Of a stretch of DNA of 23,262 nt, positions 8,536-15,254 are shown piece after piece. The stretch's first letter is position 1. Every line of letters starts with the position of its first letter. The position numbers and the translations under genes are program-made. Source of the stretch: a virus; the IMG/VR virus record IMGVR_UViG_3300017783_000223, positions 1-23,262 of that record; one strand, given 5' to 3'. The notes under the pieces are model-generated. The model worked only from the letters and a program-made list of their open reading frames with translations. It searched no databases and had not been told where the DNA came from.

Positions 8536-11319
8536 ATGGCTGACACGCTTGAAGACTACATTAATAAACGAGCAGGAATAGAAACTAAGCCTGCACCTAA
8601 ATCTATTGATTCTGACATTTCTGCAGATCTTGATTCTTACCTAAACAAAAGGGTTGAGACCGCTCAGAAAACAGCAAGAGGTGCTGGAAGAGCTATTGCT
8701 CAAGGTTTGACTCTTGGTTTTTCTGACGAGCTTGAAGCGGCTTTATCCGATGGAAAATATAAAGACACCATCAAAGAAGTCAGGCAAGAAATGGCTGAGT
8801 TTTCAGAAAAAAATCCTGGCACCGCTTTTTCTTTAGAGCTTTTAGGAGCAATACCAACTAGCTTTGCTGGAAGTCTTGGCCTAACACGGGCTGGAGTTAA
8901 ATCATTTGCCAAACAAGGAGCTGTAGAAGGGGCTGTTTATGGTGCTGGAACAGGGGACGAGTTTGAAGATAGGCTTATTACTTCAGCCTCAGGCGCTCTT
9001 GCTGGATTAACTTTAGGCAAAGCAATTAGCTTGGCTACAACTCCTCGAAAATCTGGCGGTTTAAAAACAGAATCAAATGAGCTTGCTGATGCAAGTCTAG
9101 ATAAAAAGACAGATGCCCAACGAGCTGAAGACCTAAAGGAAGAGTTGTGGGAAGAAAGAAACATTCCTGATTACGACCGCATTCCTTTGCGTGAAGCCGC
9201 AACCGTTGGCGAGTTTTATAACAGCGCTGTTACTGGTCTTAAAAAGTTTTACGACGATAAAATTACTGGCGCATCAGATGCAATAACTCGGTACATGCCT
9301 CAAGTTGGAATGCGTTTTCAGCGAGCAGACGAAAACGCTCTTCGTATTGTTAATCAAGAATTAGATGATATGGCTGAGGAGCTTCTCCCAATAGCCAAGG
9401 TTATTAATGAAGACGAAAGAGTTAAAGGTATTTTTTTAGATTTTGCGGCAGGAAGAATAACTAACAACGTAAAAAAAGTTGGCGGCGTTAACATGCAGTT
9501 AGCTGACAGCCTAGATGAAAGCATCAGCGTTCTTTTTAATATGATTAAAAATGACTTTTCCCAAGAACAATTGGGTCATTTAAAAAGATATCTAAGATAT
9601 AGCCACGAGAAAAACAAAGACTTAAACGGAACTATATTTGGAATACGTCCAGAAATGTTTCCTGCAAAAGTCTACATGCACACAAGAAATAGATTTATCG
9701 CAAAAAAAATAAAAGAGGAAGAAGACCTTACTGACGCTCAGGTAGAGAAGCGTATGTTCAACGATGCAGGCATGTCTTACCGAAGTCGAGCAACGTACAC
9801 AAGAGATGGGAAAAACCAACCATCAAAGCCTGGCGAAGAAAGGTTAAACCCTAACGATTACGACAACCCGCTCATCTCTGACATGCAACGACTGTTTCAG
9901 TTAGAAAAGTTAAATCAACTGCAAAGAGTTTATGGTGTAGATATTAAGCCAGAAATTGCTTTAAAGAAAAAAAGGTTAATTATTGAGGCTCAACAAGCAG
10001 GTCTTTCACCTGAGCAAATAAAAAAAATAGCTAACAAAGATGTCTACTTAACTCCAGACGAGTTTATGGATGCTCTTGAAATGAGCTTATACAGCAAAGG
10101 CATTAGCTCAGAGGGTGCTGGTTATGCTGTAAACAAAATGACAGAAACAATTATGGGATCTCAAAAAAGTCCTCATCCTATGATTCAAGCAATGAATTCT
10201 TTTGCTTACGCTACAACGCTTGCTGGCCCTATGTCGGCTTTTCTTAACCTTGCAGACATACCCTTGCTTGGCGCTAAGTATGGCAAGGCCGCTGTTTTTG
10301 AGGGTTTAAATGAGTTAAATCCATTTAAAAAAATACCTAGCATAGATCTTAAAAAGGCTGGTCTAGATAATCAGGTCATGGGTGAATTTACAAACAAACT
10401 TAATGACCAAATGCAGGAAGGTGCAGAGGGGTTTATTCAAAAGATTGCAAAAGGATCTCGAAAGGGCGCTGACCTTTTGATGAAAGGCTCTGGCTTTGCC
10501 GCTATGGACAGAGTTGGTAAACGTGGTGTTATTCGTGGCGTGCTAAAGAGTGCCGTTGATGATGCTAAGGCTGGAAAACTTTCGGATAACTGGGGCTTTT
10601 ATTTTGATAAATCAGAGCTTGAATTAATAGCCGAGCAACTTAACAGGCATGGCATAGATCATACAAAGTACAAAGGTAAAGGTGCTGAGCTTGCAGAAGA
10701 GTTAATGTTTGCAGGGTTAGGACAACAACAGTTAATTAGTTCAGCGGGTCGTCCTGCGGCATGGGCTAGGAACCCTAACCTTCGACCACTGTGGGCGTTG
10801 CGTGGCTTTGTAGTTAAACAGCAGGCTCTCGCGTTGCGAGAAGTTGTAGGTAATATCAAAGCAGGCAAGCCGGAAAAAGCCGCAGAGTTTCTTGGGCGTT
10901 ATGCGCTATATGGCGCCGGAGGCTATGCAGTTCTTAACGAAACACGGCAAGGAATATTTGGGGACGGAGACTTTAGTGCGGAAGGTTTAGTTCGCGGTTA
11001 TGGCGACGCTTGGGCAAGCTTGCTAACAGCAAACACTCTTGGTCTTAATGATTATCAGTTTGGACAAATAAAACAAAACGGTTTAATTCCTACAATAATA
11101 GAAGGCATGATTCCAATTGCTGTCGATAGACCTTTAGACGTAGGTAGCAGGGTTGTAGATTTTGTAGATAGAGAGCGGTATGCAACAGAAGTTATTGCAG
11201 ACACGCTCCCAATAGTTAAGCAGTCGGCTAGAGGCGTTAGAAATGTTGGCGGAATGTTTGGATTAGATGAGCTTGTAAATCCCGCCGAAAGTCTTCTTGA
11301 AAGAAAACCTAAAGACTAA
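8536..11319 (+). CDS. Large internal virion / DNA-ejection protein candidate
   Basis: 927 residues. It opens with DTLEDYINKRAG and repeats a similar unit shortly after (DLDSYLNKRVE), a duplicated short motif. Residues about 55-165 contain Gly/Ala-rich hydrophobic helices (GRAIAQGLTLGFSDELEAAL, FSLELLGAIPTSFAGSLGLTR, GALAGLTLGKAI) typical of ejection proteins that interact with membranes. The middle is a long helical region, and the C-terminal third has further hydrophobic stretches (YATTLAGPMSAFLNLADIPLLG, LGRYALYGAGGYAVL). The size and end-of-operon position resemble T7 gp16-like channel proteins, but no transglycosylase motif is seen. The stop overlaps the stop of the convergent NinG-like gene. 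Confidence 0.65.
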   Translation: MADTLEDYINKRAGIETKPAPKSIDSDISADLDSYLNKRVETAQKTARGAGRAIAQGLTLGFSDELEAALSDGKYKDTIKEVRQEMAEFSEKNPGTAFSLELLGAIPTSFAGSLGLTRAGVKSFAKQGAVEGAVYGAGTGDEFEDRLITSASGALAGLTLGKAISLATTPRKSGGLKTESNELADASLDKKTDAQRAEDLKEELWEERNIPDYDRIPLREAATVGEFYNSAVTGLKKFYDDKITGASDAITRYMPQVGMRFQRADENALRIVNQELDDMAEELLPIAKVINEDERVKGIFLDFAAGRITNNVKKVGGVNMQLADSLDESISVLFNMIKNDFSQEQLGHLKRYLRYSHEKNKDLNGTIFGIRPEMFPAKVYMHTRNRFIAKKIKEEEDLTDAQVEKRMFNDAGMSYRSRATYTRDGKNQPSKPGEERLNPNDYDNPLISDMQRLFQLEKLNQLQRVYGVDIKPEIALKKKRLIIEAQQAGLSPEQIKKIANKDVYLTPDEFMDALEMSLYSKGISSEGAGYAVNKMTETIMGSQKSPHPMIQAMNSFAYATTLAGPMSAFLNLADIPLLGAKYGKAAVFEGLNELNPFKKIPSIDLKKAGLDNQVMGEFTNKLNDQMQEGAEGFIQKIAKGSRKGADLLMKGSGFAAMDRVGKRGVIRGVLKSAVDDAKAGKLSDNWGFYFDKSELELIAEQLNRHGIDHTKYKGKGAELAEELMFAGLGQQQLISSAGRPAAWARNPNLRPLWALRGFVVKQQALALREVVGNIKAGKPEKAAEFLGRYALYGAGGYAVLNETRQGIFGDGDFSAEGLVRGYGDAWASLLTANTLGLNDYQFGQIKQNGLIPTIIEGMIPIAVDRPLDVGSRVVDFVDRERYATEVIADTLPIVKQSARGVRNVGGMFGLDELVNPAESLLERKPKD

Positions 11320-11741
11320 TCCCAGCTAACAAACTCTAACCAACCCTTTACTCCTGCCGCCCTGTCATTCTCCATACGGGTGGCTTCTGCTTTGTAATGC
11401 TTAGCTATTTCTTTAACTTCTTTGTGTGCTCGTTTAGCTAGGTCGATGTCTTCTGCTTTTTCTCTAATTAACTCAAGGGCGCCTTCGCCGTAGGTGTCAA
11501 TGTAGTGGCGCACAAAGTAATCTGGGCTACTGCCGAGTCGTTGATGGCATCCATAACAATGAGCAAATGCATTTAAGCCATCGTATCGCAGAGCCTTTTT
11601 AGCTCGACTAAAGTAATGTGAGCAGTGAAGACCTACACTATTCTCTTCGTATTGCTTGCCGCATCCTTGGCACTTGAATTCATTACGCATACGAACGCAT
11701 CTACTAAACCAGTGATCTGCCGCTGTTCTTTTTAGTTTCAT
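11316..11741 (-). CDS. ninG: NinG-like recombination protein (HNH-type zinc protein)
   Basis: 141 residues when started at ATG 11741, which overlaps the ninB stop (ATGA) and has AAGGATC upstream. An in-frame start at 11804 would run far into ninB. Cys24-x2-Cys27, Cys40-x-His42 and His61-Cys62-x2-Cys65-His66 form paired metal-binding knuckles around SHYFSRAKKALRYDGLNAFAHC. This is the pattern of lambda NinG/Rap, a Holliday-junction and branched-DNA endonuclease, and of related HNH proteins. The C-terminal half is a charged helix. Pairing with NinB supports the call. The gene ends tail-to-tail with the large virion gene. Confidence 0.75.
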   Translation of the reverse strand: MKLKRTAADHWFSRCVRMRNEFKCQGCGKQYEENSVGLHCSHYFSRAKKALRYDGLNAFAHCYGCHQRLGSSPDYFVRHYIDTYGEGALELIREKAEDIDLAKRAHKEVKEIAKHYKAEATRMENDRAAGVKGWLEFVSWD

Positions 11742-12163
11742 TGCAATTGATCCTTTAGTTGTTGAGGAAACGGCACATAGACTTGCTTGTTCTCTGAGAG
11801 CCACCTAGTTAGCACCTCAGCCGCTTCCGATAGTTGGATAGGGGTTAGCTTAGCTGTAGAGCTTTTGCCGTGCATGGCCTTTATAACAGGCTTGTAAAGC
11901 ATCTCCTTAACTAACACTTCAGTGAAGGGTATCTCAAGGTTATCACTGAACGGATGTCGCACCCAGCAACCAGCATCATTTAGCTCCTCAGCTATCCGCC
12001 TAAACCAGAGGTGCATTGCATTGTTCTGTCTGTCGCTACGCGTAGTGTCCTTGATGTAGTACAGGATCGTCTTGCCTTCCTGCCATTGATCGAGAACAAA
12101 GTTAATAAAGAAGTTAGCTTTGTCTTTGCTGTCTACTATCCAGCGGTGTGATGGATCTGTCAT
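11738..12163 (-). CDS. ninB: NinB-like recombination protein
   Basis: 141 residues. The TRSDRQNNAMHLWFRRIAEE segment (41-60) followed by WVRHPFS and a C-terminal helix with LTRWLSEN resembles the NinB family. Lambda NinB (Orf) binds SSB and ssDNA and substitutes for RecFOR in recombination. The start is ATG 12163 with AAAAAGGAGATCAA just upstream. It is translationally coupled to the NinG-like gene and lies downstream of the ATPase gene, separated from it by the iteron region. Other phages also combine NinB and NinG with an ERF protein, and one is encoded at 13672. Confidence 0.7.
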   Translation of the reverse strand: MTDPSHRWIVDSKDKANFFINFVLDQWQEGKTILYYIKDTTRSDRQNNAMHLWFRRIAEELNDAGCWVRHPFSDNLEIPFTEVLVKEMLYKPVIKAMHGKSSTAKLTPIQLSEAAEVLTRWLSENKQVYVPFPQQLKDQLQ

Positions 12164-12180
12164 TTGATCTCCTTTTTAGT

Positions 12181-12207
12181 TTGCCCAGTTTGCCCAGTTT
12201 GCCCAGC
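12181..12207 (+). repeat. 3 x 9-bp tandem repeat TTGCCCAGT
   Basis: Two exact copies and one with the last base changed (TTGCCCAGC), immediately upstream of the ninB ribosome-binding site on the minus strand. They read ACTGGGCAA on the minus strand, related to but inverted against the GGGCATTCT array on the right. Confidence 0.9.
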
Positions 12208-12272
12208 TGGCCTCTAATGCCCTAGTTTTACCCCCCTACTTGTCGCGCCAAGCCCCCTTAATGCGACTAAAT

Positions 12273-12300
12273 TTAGGGAAAAGAGGCCGCTTTTCCCTAA
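12273..12300. other. Perfect 11-bp hairpin
   Basis: TTAGGGAAAAG and CTTTTCCCTAA are perfect inverted repeats around the loop AGGCCG. No T-run follows on either strand, so a simple intrinsic terminator is unlikely. It sits near the centre of the facing iteron arrays, as single-strand or origin hairpins do. Confidence 0.8.
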
Positions 12301-12356
12301 CAACAGGGGGTCTAAATGTGGGCATTAGGGGCATTCTGGAGGTTTTGGGGCATTCT
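12301..12356 (+). repeat. 56-bp element, copy 1 (second copy at 20471-20526)
   Basis: Ungapped alignment with 20471-20526 gives 46 identities in 56 positions. The conserved core is GGGGTCTAAA, GGGCATTA and two GGGCATTCT units at the same spacing (9 and 19 bp) in both copies. This equal spacing implies a protein-binding array rather than chance. A third, inverted copy of the 22-bp core lies at 12215-12236. Confidence 0.8.
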
Positions 12357-12383
12357 GGGCATTCTGGGCATTCTGGGCATTCT
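12348..12383 (+). repeat. 4 x 9-bp tandem iterons GGGCATTCT
   Basis: Four exact tandem copies of GGGCATTCT end two bases before the stop codon of the ATPase gene. Single further copies are at 12329-12337, 20499-20507 and 20518-20526. A repeat period of 9 bp is shorter than one helical turn, as in some plasmid and phage binding arrays. Confidence 0.9.
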
Positions 12384-12385
12384 GA

Positions 12386-13525
12386 TTACATTGGTATCCA
12401 GCGGTAGTATTTCTTGCCGTGTGCGCCTCTGCGCTCTAGCTTTAGGTTGTTGCCCTTGAGCAACTCCATGCAGGTGCGAAGCATTTTCTTTGTCACGCCG
12501 TTTGGATTGATCTCGCTATCGTTGAGCATGTCAAACAAGTCTGCTTGAGAGTACAGTTTGTGCGCCTTCATCGAGCTACTTAGGAATATATACTCGTCTT
12601 CGTATTTAGCGATCGCTTTGCCAATCTTGATCTGTGCAGACTGTTTAGCTTTCATATCGCTGATGTCATCGGGACTCATGAATTCAACAGAGTCTACGGA
12701 TTCTTCGTAGCCCACTGTCTCGCTTGTTTGCTTGTACTTAAATCCACCCTCGAAGCTGATCTGGCTTCTATCTTTTTCATTGATTACTAACAACTCTTGG
12801 TGAAATGAAAACTTATCATTGAGGGGGTCGAGTCCAAACATGTTGTCGACGTCAGCCTTGAGGTCTCCAACGCCTTCAAATATAAGTCGGCCATCCATGC
12901 TTCGATGCTTGTTGCAATGCCCCAGCAGTACGACTGTGCCGCCTGCCGCCGCAAATTCTCTGAACACATGAAGCACATCTCGCATTTCACCTTTGTTCAT
13001 AACACCAACAAACTTCTTAAGCGTGTCACAAATAACAATCTTGCCGTCTGCCTCACCCTCTTCACGGATAGCGTTGAGTAGTTCAAGTGCTTGATTAGTA
13101 TTCCGAAGGTACGGGTCATTACTATTTGCCAGCGTAACCATTGTCATACCGTGGCGTTTGCCTAGCTTGGCCTTCTGCAAAGCACCTCTAGCTCCGTCAT
13201 CTTCATTGAAGTAGATAACATCAGAGCCTTTAATAAGGTTATTGCGGATAGATTGGAATAGATTGCCCAGAATCCATACGGTCTTACCAGCTCCTGAAGG
13301 GGCGTATACGAGCGTTACAGTTCCGGTGGTAATCATGCCGGGGATAACGTCTCTTTCTTTAGCCAGGCGCTGTTCAAGCTCTTCTATGCGGTCATTGAGT
13401 GCCGCACTGCGTAATCTGTCTAAGGCGGATCTCCCATTCTGCCCTGTTACAATAGGTTTAAGCATTGATGTTGGTGCTGTTATTTGGTTCTGCTCATCGC
13501 AGTATATTGACCACTCATCAGTCAT
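12386..13525 (-). CDS. RepA/DnaB-like replicative ATPase (AAA_25 type)
   Basis: 379 residues. ATG 13525 follows GAGGGACTGATAA. Walker A is APSGAGKT (75-82), a YFNEDD acidic motif lies at 105-110, and Walker B is KIVICD (162-167). A VVLLGHCNK strand-end motif (198-206) fits the RecA-fold RepA/RSF1010-type hexameric helicases and DnaB-like ATPases of phages. The region from about 310 to 379 resembles a winged helix (YSQADLFDMLND ... KLERRGAHGKKYYRW), which could bind origin DNA. It is followed by the facing iteron region, an attractive binding target. It probably unwinds DNA or loads replication or recombination proteins. No primase motif is visible. Confidence 0.75.
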   Translation of the reverse strand: MTDEWSIYCDEQNQITAPTSMLKPIVTGQNGRSALDRLRSAALNDRIEELEQRLAKERDVIPGMITTGTVTLVYAPSGAGKTVWILGNLFQSIRNNLIKGSDVIYFNEDDGARGALQKAKLGKRHGMTMVTLANSNDPYLRNTNQALELLNAIREEGEADGKIVICDTLKKFVGVMNKGEMRDVLHVFREFAAAGGTVVLLGHCNKHRSMDGRLIFEGVGDLKADVDNMFGLDPLNDKFSFHQELLVINEKDRSQISFEGGFKYKQTSETVGYEESVDSVEFMSPDDISDMKAKQSAQIKIGKAIAKYEDEYIFLSSSMKAHKLYSQADLFDMLNDSEINPNGVTKKMLRTCMELLKGNNLKLERRGAHGKKYYRWIPM

Positions 13526-13671
13526 TTATCAGTCCCTCTGTTTTGGTTGGAAAAGGCTTTAACTGTGACTGACCTAGCCAATCTTGTCAATAACCTTTAA
13601 AAGGTTTGCAACTCTTTACAACTCTTTCGAAGTTCGATAGTATGGTCTGACCTACCAAAAAGGAGAGCAGT
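13526..13671. promoter_or_regulatory. Divergent promoter region between ATPase and ERF genes
   Basis: No gene here. A perfect 7-bp dyad, AACCTTT-A-AAAGGTT (13592-13606), lies in the middle and could be an operator. On the minus strand a perfect TTGACA (plus 13585-13590) points to the ATPase gene but its -10 is poor. A CAACTCTTT direct repeat at about 13609-13628 overlaps the plus-strand promoter. Confidence 0.6.
13615..13643 (+). promoter_or_regulatory. Predicted sigma70-type promoter of the ERF operon
   Basis: TTTACA (13615-13620), a 17-base spacer and TAGTAT (13638-13643) match the sigma70 consensus at 5 and 4 positions respectively. It lies just upstream of the AAGGAG ribosome-binding site of the ERF gene, giving a short leader. 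Confidence 0.5.
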
Positions 13672-14064
13672 ATGAGCAAGCTAATTGAAGAGCTTTTAGA
13701 AGTTCAGCAAGAGTTATCTCACGCCACAGCTGATGCAGTAAACCCTCATTTCAAAAGCCAGTATGTAAAGTTCGAAGATCTTTGGGACTATGCCAAAGAA
13801 GCCTTGAATAGTCACAGCATAATGATCCAGCAGTTAAGCCATGAGTGTGAGGTCGGAGCTTGCATTGAGACTGTGCTGTATGGACACGGCGATTCACTGT
13901 CAACTGGCAAGATGATTGTCCGTGCAGATAAACCAACGGCGCAAGCATTCGGCAGTGCAATCACTTATGCAAAGCGTTACAGCCTATCAATGGCCTTGGG
14001 TATCGGTGCTGATAAAGATGATGATGCCAACAACGCCACCACTGGATCAAAGCGAGCATGGTAA
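13672..14064 (+). CDS. erf: ERF-family single-strand annealing recombinase
   Basis: 130 residues after a strong AAGGAG site. NPHFKSQYVKFEDLWDYAK (24-42) and GSAITYAKRYSLSMALGI (94-111) are the two hallmark blocks of the ERF/Sak family (P22 Erf). These proteins anneal complementary single strands during phage recombination and genome circularisation. The protein lacks the extra C-terminal domain of P22 Erf and is close to a minimal core. An SSB-like protein is encoded two genes downstream and NinB/NinG on the opposite strand, giving a full recombination set. Confidence 0.85.
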   Translation: MSKLIEELLEVQQELSHATADAVNPHFKSQYVKFEDLWDYAKEALNSHSIMIQQLSHECEVGACIETVLYGHGDSLSTGKMIVRADKPTAQAFGSAITYAKRYSLSMALGIGADKDDDANNATTGSKRAW

Positions 14065-14297
14065 CTGGTGAAGAAGAGTTCCTTGCGTATATGAAAGTGA
14101 TACGTGAGGAGTTCGATTTTATTTATCAAGTTAAAAGCGCAGTGGCTAACGAAGAATGGGAGACACTGCGTTGCATCGTAGAAGAGACGCCGAATGAGAT
14201 AAAGGAGGCTTTAAATCTGGCGCAATCTAAGGGCGGTGTATTTACCACCCGTGAAAATCAAGCAATGAAAATTAATCCATCAAGGAGAACGCAATGA
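14058..14297 (+). CDS. Small hypothetical protein in the recombination operon
   Basis: 79 residues, acidic and helical, with no membrane segment. Its ATG lies inside the end of the ERF gene and its stop overlaps the SSB-like start (ATGA). EFLAYMKVIREEFDFIYQVKSAVAN looks like a long helix, and KGGVFTTRENQAMK near the end resembles the tail of small phage proteins found beside annealing recombinases. Function is unknown, and a partner of ERF or the SSB-like protein is plausible from context. Confidence 0.7.
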   Translation: MVTGEEEFLAYMKVIREEFDFIYQVKSAVANEEWETLRCIVEETPNEIKEALNLAQSKGGVFTTRENQAMKINPSRRTQ

Positions 14298-14590
14298 ATG
14301 AAGAAAAGAAATTTGTAGACGGCATGATCGTCAAGCTACCACCGGACACAGCGCCAGACTTTGTAAAGCTAAAGCTGTCGTTCAAGCTGGATGAGTTTGG
14401 CTCATGGATAAGCGCACAAAAAGCTGAAGACCCATCGCTTGAGTGGATCAATGTCGAGATCAAAGAGGGTCGATCTGGCAAGTGGTATGCTGAGCGTGAT
14501 ACGTTTAAGCCATCGCCACAACAACCAGCTCGCCAGCCAGCGCGCAGTGGCCCGCCAAAGTCAGTGCCAAACGACGACATCCCTTGGTAA
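14294..14590 (+). CDS. SSB-like protein with acidic DDIPW tail
   Basis: 98 residues after AAGGAGAACGC. The first 70 residues look like a compact beta fold (GMIVKLPP, FVKLKLSFKLDEFGSWI, EWINVEIKEGRSGKWYAE), then a Pro/Gln/Arg/Ser linker and the terminus NDDIPW. SSB proteins end in an acidic tip such as DDDIPF that recruits partner proteins, so fold, linker and tip together suggest a small single-strand-binding protein, half the usual size. No classical OB-fold signature is evident by eye. Other possibilities are a decoy for SSB-binding proteins or an SSB-interacting protein. Confidence 0.55.
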   Translation: MNEEKKFVDGMIVKLPPDTAPDFVKLKLSFKLDEFGSWISAQKAEDPSLEWINVEIKEGRSGKWYAERDTFKPSPQQPARQPARSGPPKSVPNDDIPW

Positions 14591-14629
14591 CTTCCAGTGT
14601 GGGGTTATGGTTCCTTTCCTCACACCCTT

Positions 14630-14654
14630 GCCCCGTTAAACGCGGGGCTTTTTT
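14630..14654 (+). terminator. Intrinsic terminator after the SSB-like gene
   Basis: GCCCCG (14630-14635) pairs with CGGGGC (14643-14648) and is followed by six T residues. It ends the ERF operon. The DUF4224-like gene begins 13 bases later, so its expression needs read-through. Confidence 0.8.
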
Positions 14655-14667
14655 ATAGGAGAAAGTA

Positions 14668-14841
14668 ATGGCTGAATACGTTTACTACCGTGAACTGTTC
14701 GAGATCTTTAAGGCGTACACTACGCCGAAACTTATCCGCGTGCTGGAGTCTCAGGGTATCGAGTATCTAACCGATGCCAAGGGCAAGCCTTTTACTACGC
14801 GCTCTGCCATCGACGGTGCCCTCGCCAAGTCCGAGTCTTAA
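14668..14841 (+). CDS. DUF4224-like small protein
   Basis: 57 residues from ATG 14668, preceded by AGGAGAAAGTA. The sequence YYRELFEIFKAYTTPKLIRV followed by LESQGIEYLTDAKGKPFTTRSAI matches the general layout of DUF4224 proteins: a helix-turn-helix-like half, then G-I-x-Y...G-x-P-x-x-x-R-x-A. Such small phage proteins are often encoded beside integrases or excision genes, but none is visible here. It may be a small DNA-binding regulator. It is bracketed by terminators at 14630-14654 and 14867-14895, forming a separate short unit. Confidence 0.6.
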   Translation: MAEYVYYRELFEIFKAYTTPKLIRVLESQGIEYLTDAKGKPFTTRSAIDGALAKSES

Positions 14842-14866
14842 CTCGCACCATCGAGCGGCTTCGGGT

Positions 14867-14895
14867 CCCTCCGTGCCTGCGGAGGGGTTCGTTTT
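14867..14895 (+). terminator. Hairpin terminator candidate after the DUF4224-like gene
   Basis: CCCTCCG (14867-14873) and CGGAGGG (14880-14886) form a perfect 7-bp stem with a 6-base loop, followed by GTTCGTTTT. The T-run is short and interrupted, so efficiency is uncertain. Confidence 0.5.
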
Positions 14896-14896
14896 A

Positions 14897-15036
14897 GTTG
14901 GATAGGGGTGGTGCCTTCGGGCTGTCCAGTGCCAACACCTTGCGGGCATCGTGCCACCGGAGGAAAGGGGGTGCGGCGTTTTCGCCCATTGGTACGCCGC
15001 AAACCAACTACCGGGGAAGAGAACTACCCCTGGACT
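14897..15036 (+). ncRNA. Candidate structured RNA with pseudoknot potential
   Basis: This GC-rich stretch between convergent genes has no convincing frame. GTTGG near 14897 can pair with CCAAC at 15004-15008. AGGGGTGGT (14904-14912) pairs with ACTACCCCT (15023-15031), with one wobble. GCGGCGT (14973-14979) pairs perfectly with ACGCCGC (14994-15000). GCC-TTCG-GGC (14913-14922) is a stable tetraloop hairpin. GTCCAG (14924-14929) can pair with CTGGAC (15030-15035), crossing the outer stem as a pseudoknot. It matches no RNA class I know. The strand is not certain, as the pairs work on both. Confidence 0.35.
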
Positions 15037-15047
15037 AGGGCATACTA

Positions 15048-15254
15048 TCATTCTCTAAAGCTATATTGCCATTCGGTAGCATCATCAAACCCATAGGTGT
15101 AATGGATGCTTGAGTTAATGTTAGACCGACCCTCAATAGCATCATTCCAGCCAGCTCGGTAGTCTGACTTAATTAAGCTGATGTAATCCTGCATGTGCCA
15201 TCCGCATGGATCGGTGTCGATTATAGGTACAGCCTTCAATGGATCTAGTGCCAT
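15048..15254 (-). CDS. Small protein of unknown function
   Basis: 68 residues. The central segment WHMQDYISLIKSDYRAGWNDAIEGR, with a Y-x-x-G-W-x-D-A-I pattern, resembles small phage proteins with a helix carrying a 'GWNDA' motif that occur in accessory operons, but no function is known. It overlaps the upstream gene by ten bases and is last in the minus-strand operon. No membrane or metal motif is seen. Confidence 0.65.
   Translation of the reverse strand: MALDPLKAVPIIDTDPCGWHMQDYISLIKSDYRAGWNDAIEGRSNINSSIHYTYGFDDATEWQYSFRE

Larger units (their letters stand above)
12164..12385. other. Iteron- and dyad-rich intergenic region, candidate origin or operator
   Basis: These 222 bases hold no gene. 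Three tandem copies of the 9-mer TTGCCCAGT (last one TTGCCCAGC) lie at 12181-12207. Four tandem copies of GGGCATTCT lie at 12348-12383, with a fifth at 12329-12337. Read on opposite strands both units share GGGCA, so the two arrays face each other. Between them are an inverted pair of 22-mers (12215-12236 and 12306-12327, 16 of 22 matching) and an 11-bp perfect hairpin (12273-12300). Facing iterons, a central hairpin and AT-rich flanks next to a replicative ATPase gene suggest an origin. A repressor or initiator operator is the alternative. Confidence 0.6.

Noticed and set aside
12273-12300. 11-bp hairpin considered as the terminator of the ATPase gene
   Set aside because: No T-run follows on the minus strand, and it stands about 90 bases past the stop among iterons.
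12348-12383. Tandem repeats considered as a CRISPR array
   Set aside because: Units are 9 bp and directly adjacent without spacers.
14767-15051. Minus-strand open frame of 94 codons over the DUF4224-like gene and the structured segment
   Set aside because: It overlaps the plus-strand DUF4224-like gene, has Pro/Trp/Arg-rich composition unlike neighbours and no ribosome-binding site; the open frame follows from GC-rich sequence.
14908-15096. Plus-strand open frame of 62 codons in the structured segment
   Set aside because: It has no ribosome-binding site, odd composition, and runs into the convergent gene.
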